DNA of 64,000 bases from Kappaphycus alvarezii (lineage: Eukaryota > Rhodophyta > Florideophyceae > Gigartinales > Solieriaceae): the NCBI GenBank assembly GCA_002205965.3, contig NADL03000528.1, positions 614,195-678,194 of the forward strand, given 5' to 3'. The position numbers and the translations under genes were made by a program. Below the pieces are notes generated by a model. The model did no database searches. It saw only the letters and a list, made by a program, of their open reading frames with translations, and was not told the DNA's origin. Shown here one piece after another: positions 33,652-42,850 of this stretch (position 1 is the first letter of the stretch; the number at the start of each line of letters is the position of its first letter).

Positions 33652-34243
33652 ATGTTTTAGCGTCAGACAATCCAGCGGCAGCAGGTTTCTAAAAGATGCA
33701 AGAAGCATTAAGGAAAGCCCAGAATCAGATCCGAAAATCCAATGAGTCCACCGCAAAATATGTAAACAAGAAAAGAAGGCCGTCTACGTTCAAGATTGGT
33801 GATAAGGTTTGGCTATCAACAAAGAACTTATCACTTGAAGATGCGGCTGGATAACGCAAACTGAACCCAAAGTATTGTGGTACCTTTGAAATAACAGAGG
33901 AAGTTAACGGTGTGATGTACCGTCTGCAGTTATCTCAACCGATGATTGACAGAGGAATACATAATGCGTTCCAGGCTAGCCTCTTGAAACCGTTCTTTGA
34001 AGATGAATTCAACCGACAAATTCCACCTCCGCCACCTCTCCAATTTCAAGATGGACATGAGGAATACGAAGTTGAATCTATACTCGCTCATAAGAATGTG
34101 GAAAAAATAAATTCCTTGTCAAGTGGAAAGGGTACGGAGGTCATGAGAATTCGTGGCTTCCCGAATCATACCTCAAGAATTCACAAGAACTTTTGAATAA
34201 GTACAAGCAGAACCTCAAGAATCGGGGCGATTCTTCTCTGTAG
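33652..34243 (+). pseudogene. Element A integrase C-terminus and chromodomain
   Basis: The GPY/F-like region (FKIGDKVWLSTKNLSLEDA) is followed by VMYRLQLSQPMIDRGIHNAF and by a chromodomain beginning EEYEVESILAHKN. After a one-base shift near 34,110 it continues FLVKWKGYGGHENSWLPESY and stops at 34,241-34,243. The chromodomain places element A among chromoviruses. Confidence 0.75.
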
Positions 34244-34253
34244 GTGGGAGTGA
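34240..34253 (+). promoter_or_regulatory. Element A polypurine tract
   Basis: GTAGGTGGGAGTGA directly abuts the 3' LTR, the expected place of plus-strand priming. Confidence 0.6.
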
Positions 34254-34769
34254 TGTTGCATCTCACTTCACAGACCTTACAGCTTTACACGAATTCACTG
34301 CATACTGTACTGTAGATTCAAACCACTGGTAACCTCACAACCAGGGCTACTAGCCTCTTTGCTGTCATTACATTTTCCTTACAGTTCTGAACACAGCGTT
34401 TGACCCCATTGGTCCACTCGGAATAGTTACGGGAGAATTGCGTAGTGGGATATTATATCATTGCTTTACCAATCAAAAGTTACCTTGCTATCCCATGCCA
34501 CCTGGACCAATGTACTTCTTACATCTTGCAAGAGTATTTCACTCATGCCGACTACAATTCTGAAAGCGCTACTCACGATACCGTCAGGGCCGTTTTACGG
34601 GAAAACCTTTGAACTCGCTACTGCTAGACTGCATTTTCCTTTAGGTTGTAGCTATCTTCAGTTCTATATAAACCCTGGTTTGGAGCAGCGGGCTTAACCC
34701 AGCCAGCCTCAACCAAAGTTTCAACCACAGTTCTACCTTGATCTGCTCGTTTGTGCTTAACACCCCACA
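34254..34769 (+). mobile_element. Element A 3' LTR
   Basis: A 516-bp direct repeat of the 5' LTR, starting TGTTGCATCTCA and ending ACCCCACA. It is followed directly by the target duplication. Confidence 0.9.
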
Positions 34770-34774
34770 ACTCG
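34770..34774 (+). repeat. 5-bp target site duplication ACTCG (right)
   Basis: Exact match to 26,710-26,714. It fixes both ends of element A and shows that it inserted into the integrase region of element D. Confidence 0.9.
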
Positions 34775-35240
34775 ATGATCGCATGGGAAGCATTTTCGGC
34801 GGAGATGTCGGCGAACGAAAAAATCCGGCAGTAGTCAGAGTAGTCATCGCGCAGAAGAAGCAAGTACTTTTCTCCCCTGCGACTCTTTACAATTTCGAAA
34901 TAGCCCAACTGTAAAACATCATTAGGTGATTTACCGTGCATAGAGCGTCCGTTCGCACGTGTCACCCTATCCTCCCCCTGTTTTTGAGAGATAATGAATA
35001 AAAGCTCGGAAAAAGGACCAAATGTCCACGATAGGCATACAGCAGAAATATTTCTTGCGTAGAATACGTTCCATAGCCCTGACATATCGGTGATCCGCAG
35101 GGGCCAGTGTACGAAATAATGCAAAGGCGAAGCTTGAGATCGGCTGCTGCACCGGTAATTCGTACTGCATGTTTTGTATTGAATCAGATACCTTACTTGC
35201 GTATAAGTTCGTTCGGATGTTCTTTCCCGGCGGCATGCTG
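34775..35240 (-). pseudogene. Element D integrase, zinc-binding and core part
   Basis: Minus-strand frames 34,967-35,236 (zinc-binding part: HRYVRAMERILRKKYF, FIHYLSKTGG) and the core (KYLLLLRDDYSDYCRIFSF). The core position usually holding the first catalytic Asp reads LQLGYFEI, so that Asp is lost. It is cut at 34,770 by element A and resumes at 26,714. Confidence 0.65.
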
Positions 35241-35363
35241 GGCTCTAACTACCTCGTCCAAAGACGGTTATTCAAAGTCCTTTCCGGCAGAGGATGCGAG
35301 TTCGAGAATAATTGACGAGGCGAATAACTGTTCCAGATGCAAAACAGCGGATGAGAAGATCAG

Positions 35364-36111
35364 CTAAAACGTCTTCGCACCGATGTGAAAAAAGTATTGG
35401 AATAAACACTTAGCTTTACAGCCCAGCGTAGCAATTTGCCGAATAGTTGTCTGGGATATATCCAGCACGATGGAGAAAAGATCGAAAAGGAAGATCAAGT
35501 TGTTTTGGTCGGTATTTGGGTCAAAGCCATGTGTTATTGCAGCCAATCTGTGCGTACGTTGCAGTGTAGCTAATATAGCAAAGGAATCTTTCTCAAGCGT
35601 TGAACATATAAGCTGTGTTTTGCGAAACAGTACAGAGTAGAAAGCTAGTGGTCTGGGAACCCGTTCGAGATGAAGCAAGGAAAGGCCGGAGTAATTAACT
35701 TGAGTGTTGTTTGGAAAACTATGGGATAGATCGGATATAACTTCTGAAAGTAAAACACCCAAACATTTCCCCTTGGGTGAACATTCCGGCCCAGGAAAAG
35801 TCAGACGCATCAGTGTATATAGACTTATGGTAGGACTCATCAAGAAGACTGAGCGTGACTTGATGCCCAAGTGCTTGCTTGCAACTCTCGAAATACTTCC
35901 TCTCAACCTCCGACCATCCCGCAGCAGAGAGAAAAATGGGACAAAATGCACGCGGCGCGCGTTTTACGGCTTGCGAGTATATCTGATCCATGAAGGAATG
36001 CAAAGTTCCGATAAGCTCGGAGAAGTTGGTGATGTCGTTCTTAAACCATTTCAGGGCGCATATAAATTGTTGCAGATTCACTCCAGTGGTCGTTGAATCA
36101 ATGTTGACCAA
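35364..36111 (-). pseudogene. Element D RNase H
   Basis: Overlapping minus frames read MVNIDSTTTGVNLQQFICAL, IYTDASDFSWAG (catalytic Asp) and, after a shift, RPLAFYSVLFRKTQLICSTL. LEKDSFAILATLQRTHRLAA and a tail close to Ty3 RNase H ends (NLIFLFDLFSIVLDIS) complete it. It is the same family as the fragment at 19,360-19,620. Confidence 0.7.
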
Positions 36112-36159
36112 AACAGTAAGGAGAAGAGGGTCACATCGGACAAATTATGCGGAAATGAG

Positions 36160-36690
36160 TCACCCGAAATAGCAGATAGACTTAGTGAAGAATAAGCAAT
36201 TGGCTGAATGGAGAAGTATAATGCGTTTCGCATACATTCCAAAAAAAAGCTCGATACACCGTAGCAAATACACGACGGTGCAGCTTTGCACAAGGATTTC
36301 TTCTAGCGAACTCAGCATGCGTGTCCTCACGTCCTTCGTAAAGCTTGTAGTAAGTGAAGATTGAAGATGAGTGACTAAGATGATACTGCCATGCAGTATT
36401 CTTGTTGGCGTGTAAATTCCTGAAGTATTAACAAGAGACTGAGTTTGATTTGATTCTGTCTCCAAGGGTAGTTGCCAGTATCCGTGCGATAGATCTAAAT
36501 TGGCGTAAAGATTCGCTTCGGCCAGCCTCACTAGCTCCTGCTCTATATTCGGCATCGGAAACTGGTGTCGTACAGTATACTTGTTGATAAGTCGCAAATC
36601 AGCAGTGAATATGAACTTGTATGGGCCTGTTTTCGGAACCAATAGTTGTGTAGAAGGCCATGGAGTAGCGGGGTTGGGGTAGGCCATTCA
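36160..36690 (-). pseudogene. Element D reverse transcriptase
   Basis: A 175-codon frame with LLVPKTGPYKFIFTADLRLI, NKYTVRHQFPMPN, LYANLDLSHGYWQLPL (motif A Asp) and GSIILVTHLQSSLTT. At the catalytic YxDD position the frame reads SLEEILVQ, so the two Asp are replaced by Glu. This is an inactive RT of the oomycete/algal-type Ty3 lineage. Confidence 0.75.
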
Positions 36691-36921
36691 ATTCTGCACT
36701 AAATCGGAGACGAATTAATCGAGGAATTAGTTTTGTTCTTGCGAATAGTTTCTCAGACTAATCTTAACAGGCTTGGCGTCAGGCGTCAGCCCTATCTTTA
36801 GTGGCGGTATATCGGCAGCCGAGCCAGCTGAGAGAGAAGTTTTTAAGATATTAATGTGGGATTTGACAATTTCCTGCAGCTGTATAGCATAGTCTTATGG
36901 TAAACCATTCTTATTTGCTGC

Positions 36922-37560
36922 TCAAACCATTCCGTTTGCGGATTCGCGAATTTCCGCGTGTTGAGTTGCAACGATAAGATCGAGTAAGGAAGGATTTGGA
37001 AACATGTCATCATCTATTCCTGCAGAGTAATAGTTCACTCGCGGACGCAACTCTTCTGTATATGGCGTTGAGATTCTGTTCAACCGAGCAACCATGATGC
37101 GATTGAAAAAAACAATTTCTTCGCATGCAGTAGGATTACCCACATGCGAGCAGTCAGAGCCATCGAGAGCCGCGCGGTTTTTCTCCAGCAGGCTTTTTGT
37201 GACCAAGCGGAGGTTTTTGAGGACAGGACGACCAATCAGTAGTTCTTTATAGGATAAGTCGTCGTCCGCATCCAAGTAGGACACATTCAGCAGAGCCAGC
37301 TGTCCAGATGATAAATTAAGTACAGTTCGTGGTACAGTCCCGGAGCGGGAGAACGAAAATGCCCTTGCGCAGAGCGACTTGCAGAGTGACTGATTTAATC
37401 TTCGTCAGTTTGCCGATGCCCTGCAAGGCCGCACGTTCAGAAAGGACTGGTGCCACAAGACTATCATTGGTGCCATCATCGCTGCGCCTTGAAGAATCGA
37501 TGGAAGCTATGCCGTCAGAGATATAAAAGAACAGGACGGGACCTCGCGGTCATCCAGCAT
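36922..37560 (-). pseudogene. Element D protease region
   Basis: Minus-strand coding remnants read DDGTNDSLVAPVLSERAALQ (retropepsin-like D-D-G motif), KLTKIKSVTLQVALR, and then, in frame 36,922-37,284, VSYLDADDDLSYKELLIGRP followed by VLKNLRLV. This order is typical of the protease just upstream of RT in this Ty3 group. Confidence 0.55.
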
Positions 37561-37599
37561 AGCTGAATTCTGAAAATACCAGTAGTATCCCCGATCTTG

Positions 37600-38618
37600 G
37601 CAAGGACAGGGGTCCCGGAAATCTGGTCTTAGTTCTGGCTCCGTGTCGACTTCATTGGGCCATCCTTTGCATTCTGCGCCGCGATGACCGCTTTCATTTC
37701 GGGTTTCTCGGCGTCAGTTGATGCAGTACAATCATCTATCCAATGAAACTTGTTGCCCTTCTTGAACGGAAGGTATGGGCAGGCGTACGCCGGTAGATGG
37801 TTTTCTTCAATTTCCTTTAGGAGCAGTATAGTCATGTATTTTGTCGGTGACAGTCGGAAAAGTACACGGGAGATGCTGTAATTGTTCTAGAAGCCTTTTT
37901 TCCATTACTAACATTGCTACCTCGCAGTCCGAGGTCCAAAAACTCGGATGCTTCTGAAAGTTTGACGGCATGCCTCATGAAACCCTTGAAGTCATTTTTG
38001 GAGCGGACTGTAGGCAAAACATAAACCTGATTCCAGACAGTCGCGGAGCGACTCCGTCTTGATAATAGACATTAAAAGATAGATTTCAGGCTTTTGGTAT
38101 GTCTCCGTCATCTAGCTGGGTCCATTACGGCGAAGGATAGAGATGTGTGAGATGGAAAGAGATTCCATCCTCGATTTGGCTGAGCGGTTTGCGATGCACA
38201 CCCTGAGCTACCTGCCTATAAAGCTATCGAGTGCATCTATAATGGATCTCTCCTTGCATTAGACGGCCTTACCCACTATATGTGTATGGAGGTCCTCGTT
38301 GGTTAGCTCTGAGACAGTCGTAAGGTTCTTAACAAATCAGAGGGCCAAAGTTGAGTCCATTCATTCAGTATCAACACAAAACTTCAATTTTACGGCACGA
38401 ATGGGCTCAGTAGTTGTGAAGTCCAGTACTGTGAGATGCCACGCGCGAGCGTGAAGCCCATGTGCAAATATTTCGTTTAGAGGCAAGAAAGCTGTGCTCG
38501 ATTCCGCATTGGCGCGGAAGGGTCTCGCGTATCTGACTGATGTTGATTCGGAAAGAGGATTTACTATAGGCACGTGCCAAACAATTGGCTCCACGGAGGA
38601 CCAGGCAGGCGATTTCAT
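37600..38618 (-). pseudogene. Element D gag remnant
   Basis: Begins near MKSPAWSSVEPIVWHVPIVN (38,618), about 60 bases after the 5' LTR. It runs through FAHGLHARAWHLTVLDFTTT and, in other frames, NDFKGFMRHAVKLSEASEFL, and ends with a cysteine/histidine cluster (CPYLPFKKGNKFHWIDDC), which is zinc-knuckle-like. Many stops interrupt it. Position and order support a gag role; the sequence itself is only weakly diagnostic. Confidence 0.5.
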
Positions 38619-38680
38619 TGTGGTTGGCTGTGTTTGTGTGCTGCCAGGGTAAAGTTTGCCTCAAAACTAGGCGCAAAGTG

Positions 38681-40192
38681 TGATAGGGGTAGCTCGTCGG
38701 GAAAAGAGATACTCAGAACCAACCACCCCAAGAAGGAGGTGTTGCAAGCGAAAAAAGTGCTACCATTGTATAGTTAAACGAAAAAAAGTGGTGGCTAAGG
38801 ACGACAGTTGAGAGGGCTACAAGCAAGTATAGAAGGGGCAGGGTCTACTCCTGATGCTCTGTGACCAGCGCAGCAAAAAAGGTTCTTGGGTCTGCAGTTG
38901 ACTCTCAACTTCCTACTACTCGTGACTTAACTTGAAGTTGTCTGCCAACTTGCTTGATCTCCAAAAGAGGAAGCAGTTTACTCAGCATTTATAGACTTTT
39001 TGGCTAACCTTAAAGTCCCAAAACCCATACTAAGTACCATAAAATGCATGAAATGGAATCGTGTGAACGAGAAAGGCTGACAGCAGACAATATCCGGATA
39101 AATATGTAGATTTTTTCCTTAATATCTTAGCTTTAGAGATCAGAGCGAAACAATTCCTTCAAAATATCCATTCCACCCAAAAAGTCCCCACAAATATCCG
39201 AGAACGGCTTACAATTCTCTGTTTCCTCTTGGGGGATGTCTAACACACTGCAGAAGACCTCATCTGGTTCCAGCGTCGGAACCACCTGATACATACTGTC
39301 CAGCCCTCGCCCCACCATTCCAACACTTTCCATGTCTCCCTCTCCATCATCCTCCTTTTCCTCCTCTTCACACTCCTCTTCATCTTTGTCAGAAGAGTCA
39401 GAGATAAAAATTACTCCCTCAGTCTCCACTTCTTTCTCCACAGCAGCCCCCCCACCTTTGTATTAGTGGCTCCTACAGCTCCACCCAGACCTCATCTTCA
39501 TCCTCTTCTTCCGTCTCCTCTTTCTCTGCCCCCTCTTCCTCTACTTCCTTCCCTGCCTCTTCTCCCTCCTCGAAGCAGTGCCGGCGGACCCACTCCCGAA
39601 CGCGCTCCCGGTCCATTCTCGTACAATAATCATCATAATCGGTTGGTACATAGACCATCAAGGCTAGAGTGTTGAGAGGGCGGCGGCCTCTGGATGGCTT
39701 GGAGATGGTGAGAGACGGGCGGAGGTTGGTCCTGTTGATGACAAAAAAGGGTGAGCCGTTGGGGTAGTTGATGGCGGAGGTTTTGCCTCAACGACGTCGA
39801 TGTCGAACTCTAAATAGGGCGACGTCTTCGGAAAGTTTCACAGCTTTGGACGAAATAAGAAATGGTAGGCAATGCCGCAGCTTTGAATTTGCATGCAATC
39901 AGAGGAGTAACTAAAAATATGTTTGACAAAATATCGGAACTGAATTAGAAGGACGAAGCGGATCAAAAGACGAAAGATTTCTTTTTTGAAAAAGGACCAA
40001 AATGATCAAAAACAAAATAGGAATGGAGTTGTACAGTGAATTTGGATTCATGCGTAAAATTTCATTTCTTGATTTTGTTCGTAAGAGAAAATTGATGGGG
40101 AGAGCAATTTTTGAAAATTAACAGGGACGAAGAAGGCAGAAGTTTGTGGAGAAGACAGCTCTCCTACAGAAAGGGCCGTTTTTCTAACAACA
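38681..40192 (-). mobile_element. Element D 5' LTR (R2), long, with acidic ORF
   Basis: In minus orientation it runs from about 40,192 to 38,681 and ends CTACCCCTATCA, matching the end of the element B LTR (TTACCCCTATCA). The last 400 or so bases (GTTCACACGATTCC onward, including a TATA-like TCTATAAATGCTGAG) are clearly homologous to the element B LTR. The first kilobase matches R0 and R3 and carries the acidic ORF. Gag of element D follows directly, which identifies this copy as its 5' LTR. The outer end may extend beyond 40,192. Confidence 0.6.
39133..39661 (-). pseudogene. Acidic protein ORF within the long LTR
   Basis: Two minus-strand frames (39,473-39,661 and 39,133-39,441) read as one protein across a short gap. 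The N-terminal part is VYVPTDYDDYCTRMDRERVR, then Glu/Asp-rich runs. The C-terminal part is PFSDICGDFLGGMDILKELF followed by RSDL and a stop. The equivalent reading frame in R0, R1 and R3 shares the C-terminal signature (G-x-x-x-G/D-x-x-E-x-F-x-SDLGNED, then IYIFI-x-IVSAFS). I recognise no domain. Conservation of reading content across four diverged copies suggests it was once translated. Confidence 0.45.
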
Positions 40193-40505
40193 GATAGATT
40201 AACTGGTTGTAACGTGGGGGATGAAATATCTGGTATTTGAAGAGGAAGACATATGAAATCGTCATTAAGAGTAGTTTACGTATTGACAATGGAATACATT
40301 AATACCTGATCGTTCTGTTGATATAATAACAGATTGAAGATCTGAAACTGGATTTTTACTTTTAATTTACCTTTATTCTCCCACAGGTTCCCAATGAAAT
40401 GTCTCCGCAGCGTGAAACACTTTTATTTGCCCTGTATGAATGCATGGACTCAGAAGAGAGCTGTTAAACTTCCTGGTGCGGCTTTTTCAGTAAATGGAAC
40501 TCGTG

Positions 40506-41645
40506 TCAAGCCTCGAAAAATCGGAAGGTAACGTCACGAACCTTGATAAAACCGTCCTCTTCTACTTCAATATCTTCAAAAAAGAGAGCACCTCTATCTT
40601 CTACCATCTTGTTTCGTAATATTACCGAGCACTCCATTACCTCCTTCATTGTACACTTTGACCAAAATATTGCGGGACGTCCAACTACATGCCATTCGCT
40701 CTACTTTCAACATCATGGCGAGCTGCTTCTTGATTTCGTGCTAGACAAAATTCCTTCTTTTTTTAAGGGAAAGTAGTTTTTTAGACAAACACAGGCCATC
40801 TAAGGTAAATCCCGCCTGACAGCCAAGATGGCTTGTTTCATCTTTCGCCGCAATGTGGCGATGCGCCTGCGGAGGAAGATACGACATGTTGGAAATTTTA
40901 TCTATCAATGAAGATGCCTTCAAGATGTTTATGTCGTTTCCAGAACCTATTAATCCAAAAAAGACGTGCAATATCGAGAGTGAGTAGTGGTAAATACCTT
41001 CTAATGTAACCACAGGAGTCAATTACTCTCCTTGATACTATTCATGCGAAGCCGTTGGACAATTTTTCCATTCTCACTTACAGCAATTGTACTCCCGATC
41101 ATGCCAGTAAATCAGCGACCAGCCGAGTGCCTAATAATCTTCTCAGATCTTCCTCAGTAGGCTCTCGCTAGTATTGGGATTAAAAGCACTCATTTGAGGC
41201 TTACGTAAAGTTTTAAAAAATTTCTAGTACTGTAGATTAAGACATTCCCAGAATCTCATCAAAAGAATCGGCTGTCATTTTGTATGCAAGAACATGGAAA
41301 GCAGCAGTATTTTTTTGGATACTGGGTATGATCGAGTCTTCCCGTACAGTCTTTCTCTCGGCGAAATTAGTCATCAAGTGAGGTGACTTTGTCGAAGATC
41401 CTTGAAAATACACGTATTAAAACTCAAAAACGCGGGCGAAAAGTATCATAATCATAATTCGGGAAAAGTACTGAAGATAATGAATCCTGTCGGCTTCAAC
41501 AGCCTGAAGATTGATTTTTGGGGCTTTACCTGTTACTAAGGTTCCCCATCGTTTGTTTCCTTCCTCATCCTCAAAACTAATATTATCGCCCAGCATGTCG
41601 TTGCAAATATCAATGAAGTCATCTTCCCTATCTTCCTGCCACCAA
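40506..41645 (-). pseudogene. PIF/Harbinger transposase remnant, plant-like lineage
   Basis: Minus-strand blocks occur in family order. The N-terminal region has RWGTLVTGKAPKINLQAVEA, then IQKNTAAFHVLAYKMTADSF with DEILGMS, and PTEEDLRRLLG (about 41,150). GMIGS leads to WKNCPTA (41,060), and TPVVTLEGIYHYSLSILHVF is followed by FGLIGSGNDINILKASSLID (second Asp region). ARNQEAARHDVE holds the catalytic Glu, and VMECSVILRNKMVEDRG lies near the C-terminus. These are diagnostic of HARBI1-like/PIF transposases of the plant type. Stops and shifts are frequent. It is clearly different from the remnant at 9.6-10.6 kb, so two Harbinger lineages are present. Confidence 0.75.
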
Positions 41646-42850
41646 TATTAGCTGTTCATGCTGTATACCCTTGTCTGACTCGTACTCGCTTCGCCAAAAA
41701 ACGCAGTACTGATGGGAAAGGCGAAGTGGCATCCACCAAAGAGTAAAAGAATTGAAATCAAAAATTTTATTTACCCAAAGATATCACTACAAATTTCAAA
41801 ATTTTTACCACTTTATGATTTTGAGTCGCTACTGGTGGCGATTTTCTAAGGTATTTTTACTGTACCGCGTTTTCGAAGAACAAATTCAGAGGAGTTATTT
41901 CTGGACATTGGTCTGAAAAATTGGCCGAAGAAGGAAAAAGAATCATCAAACGTGTGCAATCTTCTATCGCATTTCGACTCGCGAAAGTTCTACGTTCTGG
42001 ACGATCACCTAGATTAGAAGGGGTATAACTTTACTCCGATTGCGTTGTATCCTTATGAAGCACACATCCGTTAAGATTTAGAGCACAAAGTAACCTCATG
42101 CTGCGGGGTCATTTTTAGGCGAGAGAGCGTAGAAGTAATACAGATTGGTAGAATAATATCACTAGTACACAAGTGAGTACCCTTTTAAGCCCACTAGAAG
42201 CGCAATGTAGGCATATTTACAATACTTAGCACATAATAGCGAAGCATTAAATCAGCTAGGGCTTCCGAATATTTTGAATTTCGATAGTAGAAAGGCTTGT
42301 CTGGGACTCGTTGTTGATTCTTGCTGAGCGCGATTGGAATATTAGTAGAATGGTTTTGGAACGTAAAATGTAAAAATGAAAGCGACAGAACAGCTTCGTA
42401 CTACTCTAAAATATGTAGCTTACTATTATTGCGATATACATCGCAATAATAGACTCTAGTAGAAATTCAACATTAGGAGGAGATATTATAGAGAATTAGA
42501 AGGTTTAGCTGACCACTGATCTTAGCAGAGCGTGGTGTTCTTTAGAGGTTTCAAGGTTGCCCATAACTTTTTGTTCCATATCAGCTTGTTGGTACGCATA
42601 ACAGAGAGTTGTATCAAATGAGTGTGACTGGGAGGACGATCCATTCGCGCATAGGCAGTTATAACAACGCATAAATGGGTACCAACTGATATAGATCTTC
42701 TTCGACAGTAATTAAGGATCCAAACCAGACAGAAGATTTAAAAGCCTTAAGAGTCCTCCACAGGGCCAATTCCATCCTTACAACACATTTTCTCTTATTT
42801 TCTCGTTCGAGCACCAAGTACTATGGGTAGGTGCTTTTGTCGTGAGCCTT
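41646..42850. other. AT-rich spacer
   Basis: No gene recognised. It may include flanks or the second ORF of the Harbinger element, but nothing supports either. Confidence 0.4.

Larger units (their letters stand above)
26715..34769 (+). mobile_element. Element A: Ty3/gypsy chromovirus nested in element D
   Basis: An 8,055-bp element with matching LTRs, target duplication, PBS, gag with one zinc knuckle, protease, RT, RNase H, integrase and chromodomain, followed by a purine-rich tract. It is broken by several frameshifts. Between LTR and gag it has 2.5 kb of unusual leader: a proline-rich C2H2-finger ORF, a tRNA-like sequence and a LINE end. Confidence 0.88.
23513..40200 (-). mobile_element. 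Element D: old Ty3/gypsy LTR retrotransposon with about 1.5-kb LTRs
   Basis: Read on the minus strand, the order is 5' LTR (40,192-38,681), gag (38,618 to about 37,600), protease (about 37,560-36,922), reverse transcriptase (36,687-36,160) and RNase H (36,111-35,364). Integrase follows, broken at 34,770/26,714 by element A, then a chromodomain (26,000-25,771) and an LTR-like region (24,620-23,513). All coding parts carry many stops and frameshifts, and some catalytic residues are lost. The pol sequence resembles the Ty3 lineage known from oomycetes and algae. Outer boundaries are approximate and no target duplication of D was found. Confidence 0.6.

Noticed and set aside
38681..40197. GATAG at both ends of the element D 5' LTR as a target duplication
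   Set aside because: The left GATAG is part of the conserved LTR end (TGATAGGGG in reverse) also present in element B, and an LTR of a full element should not carry the duplication on its inner side.
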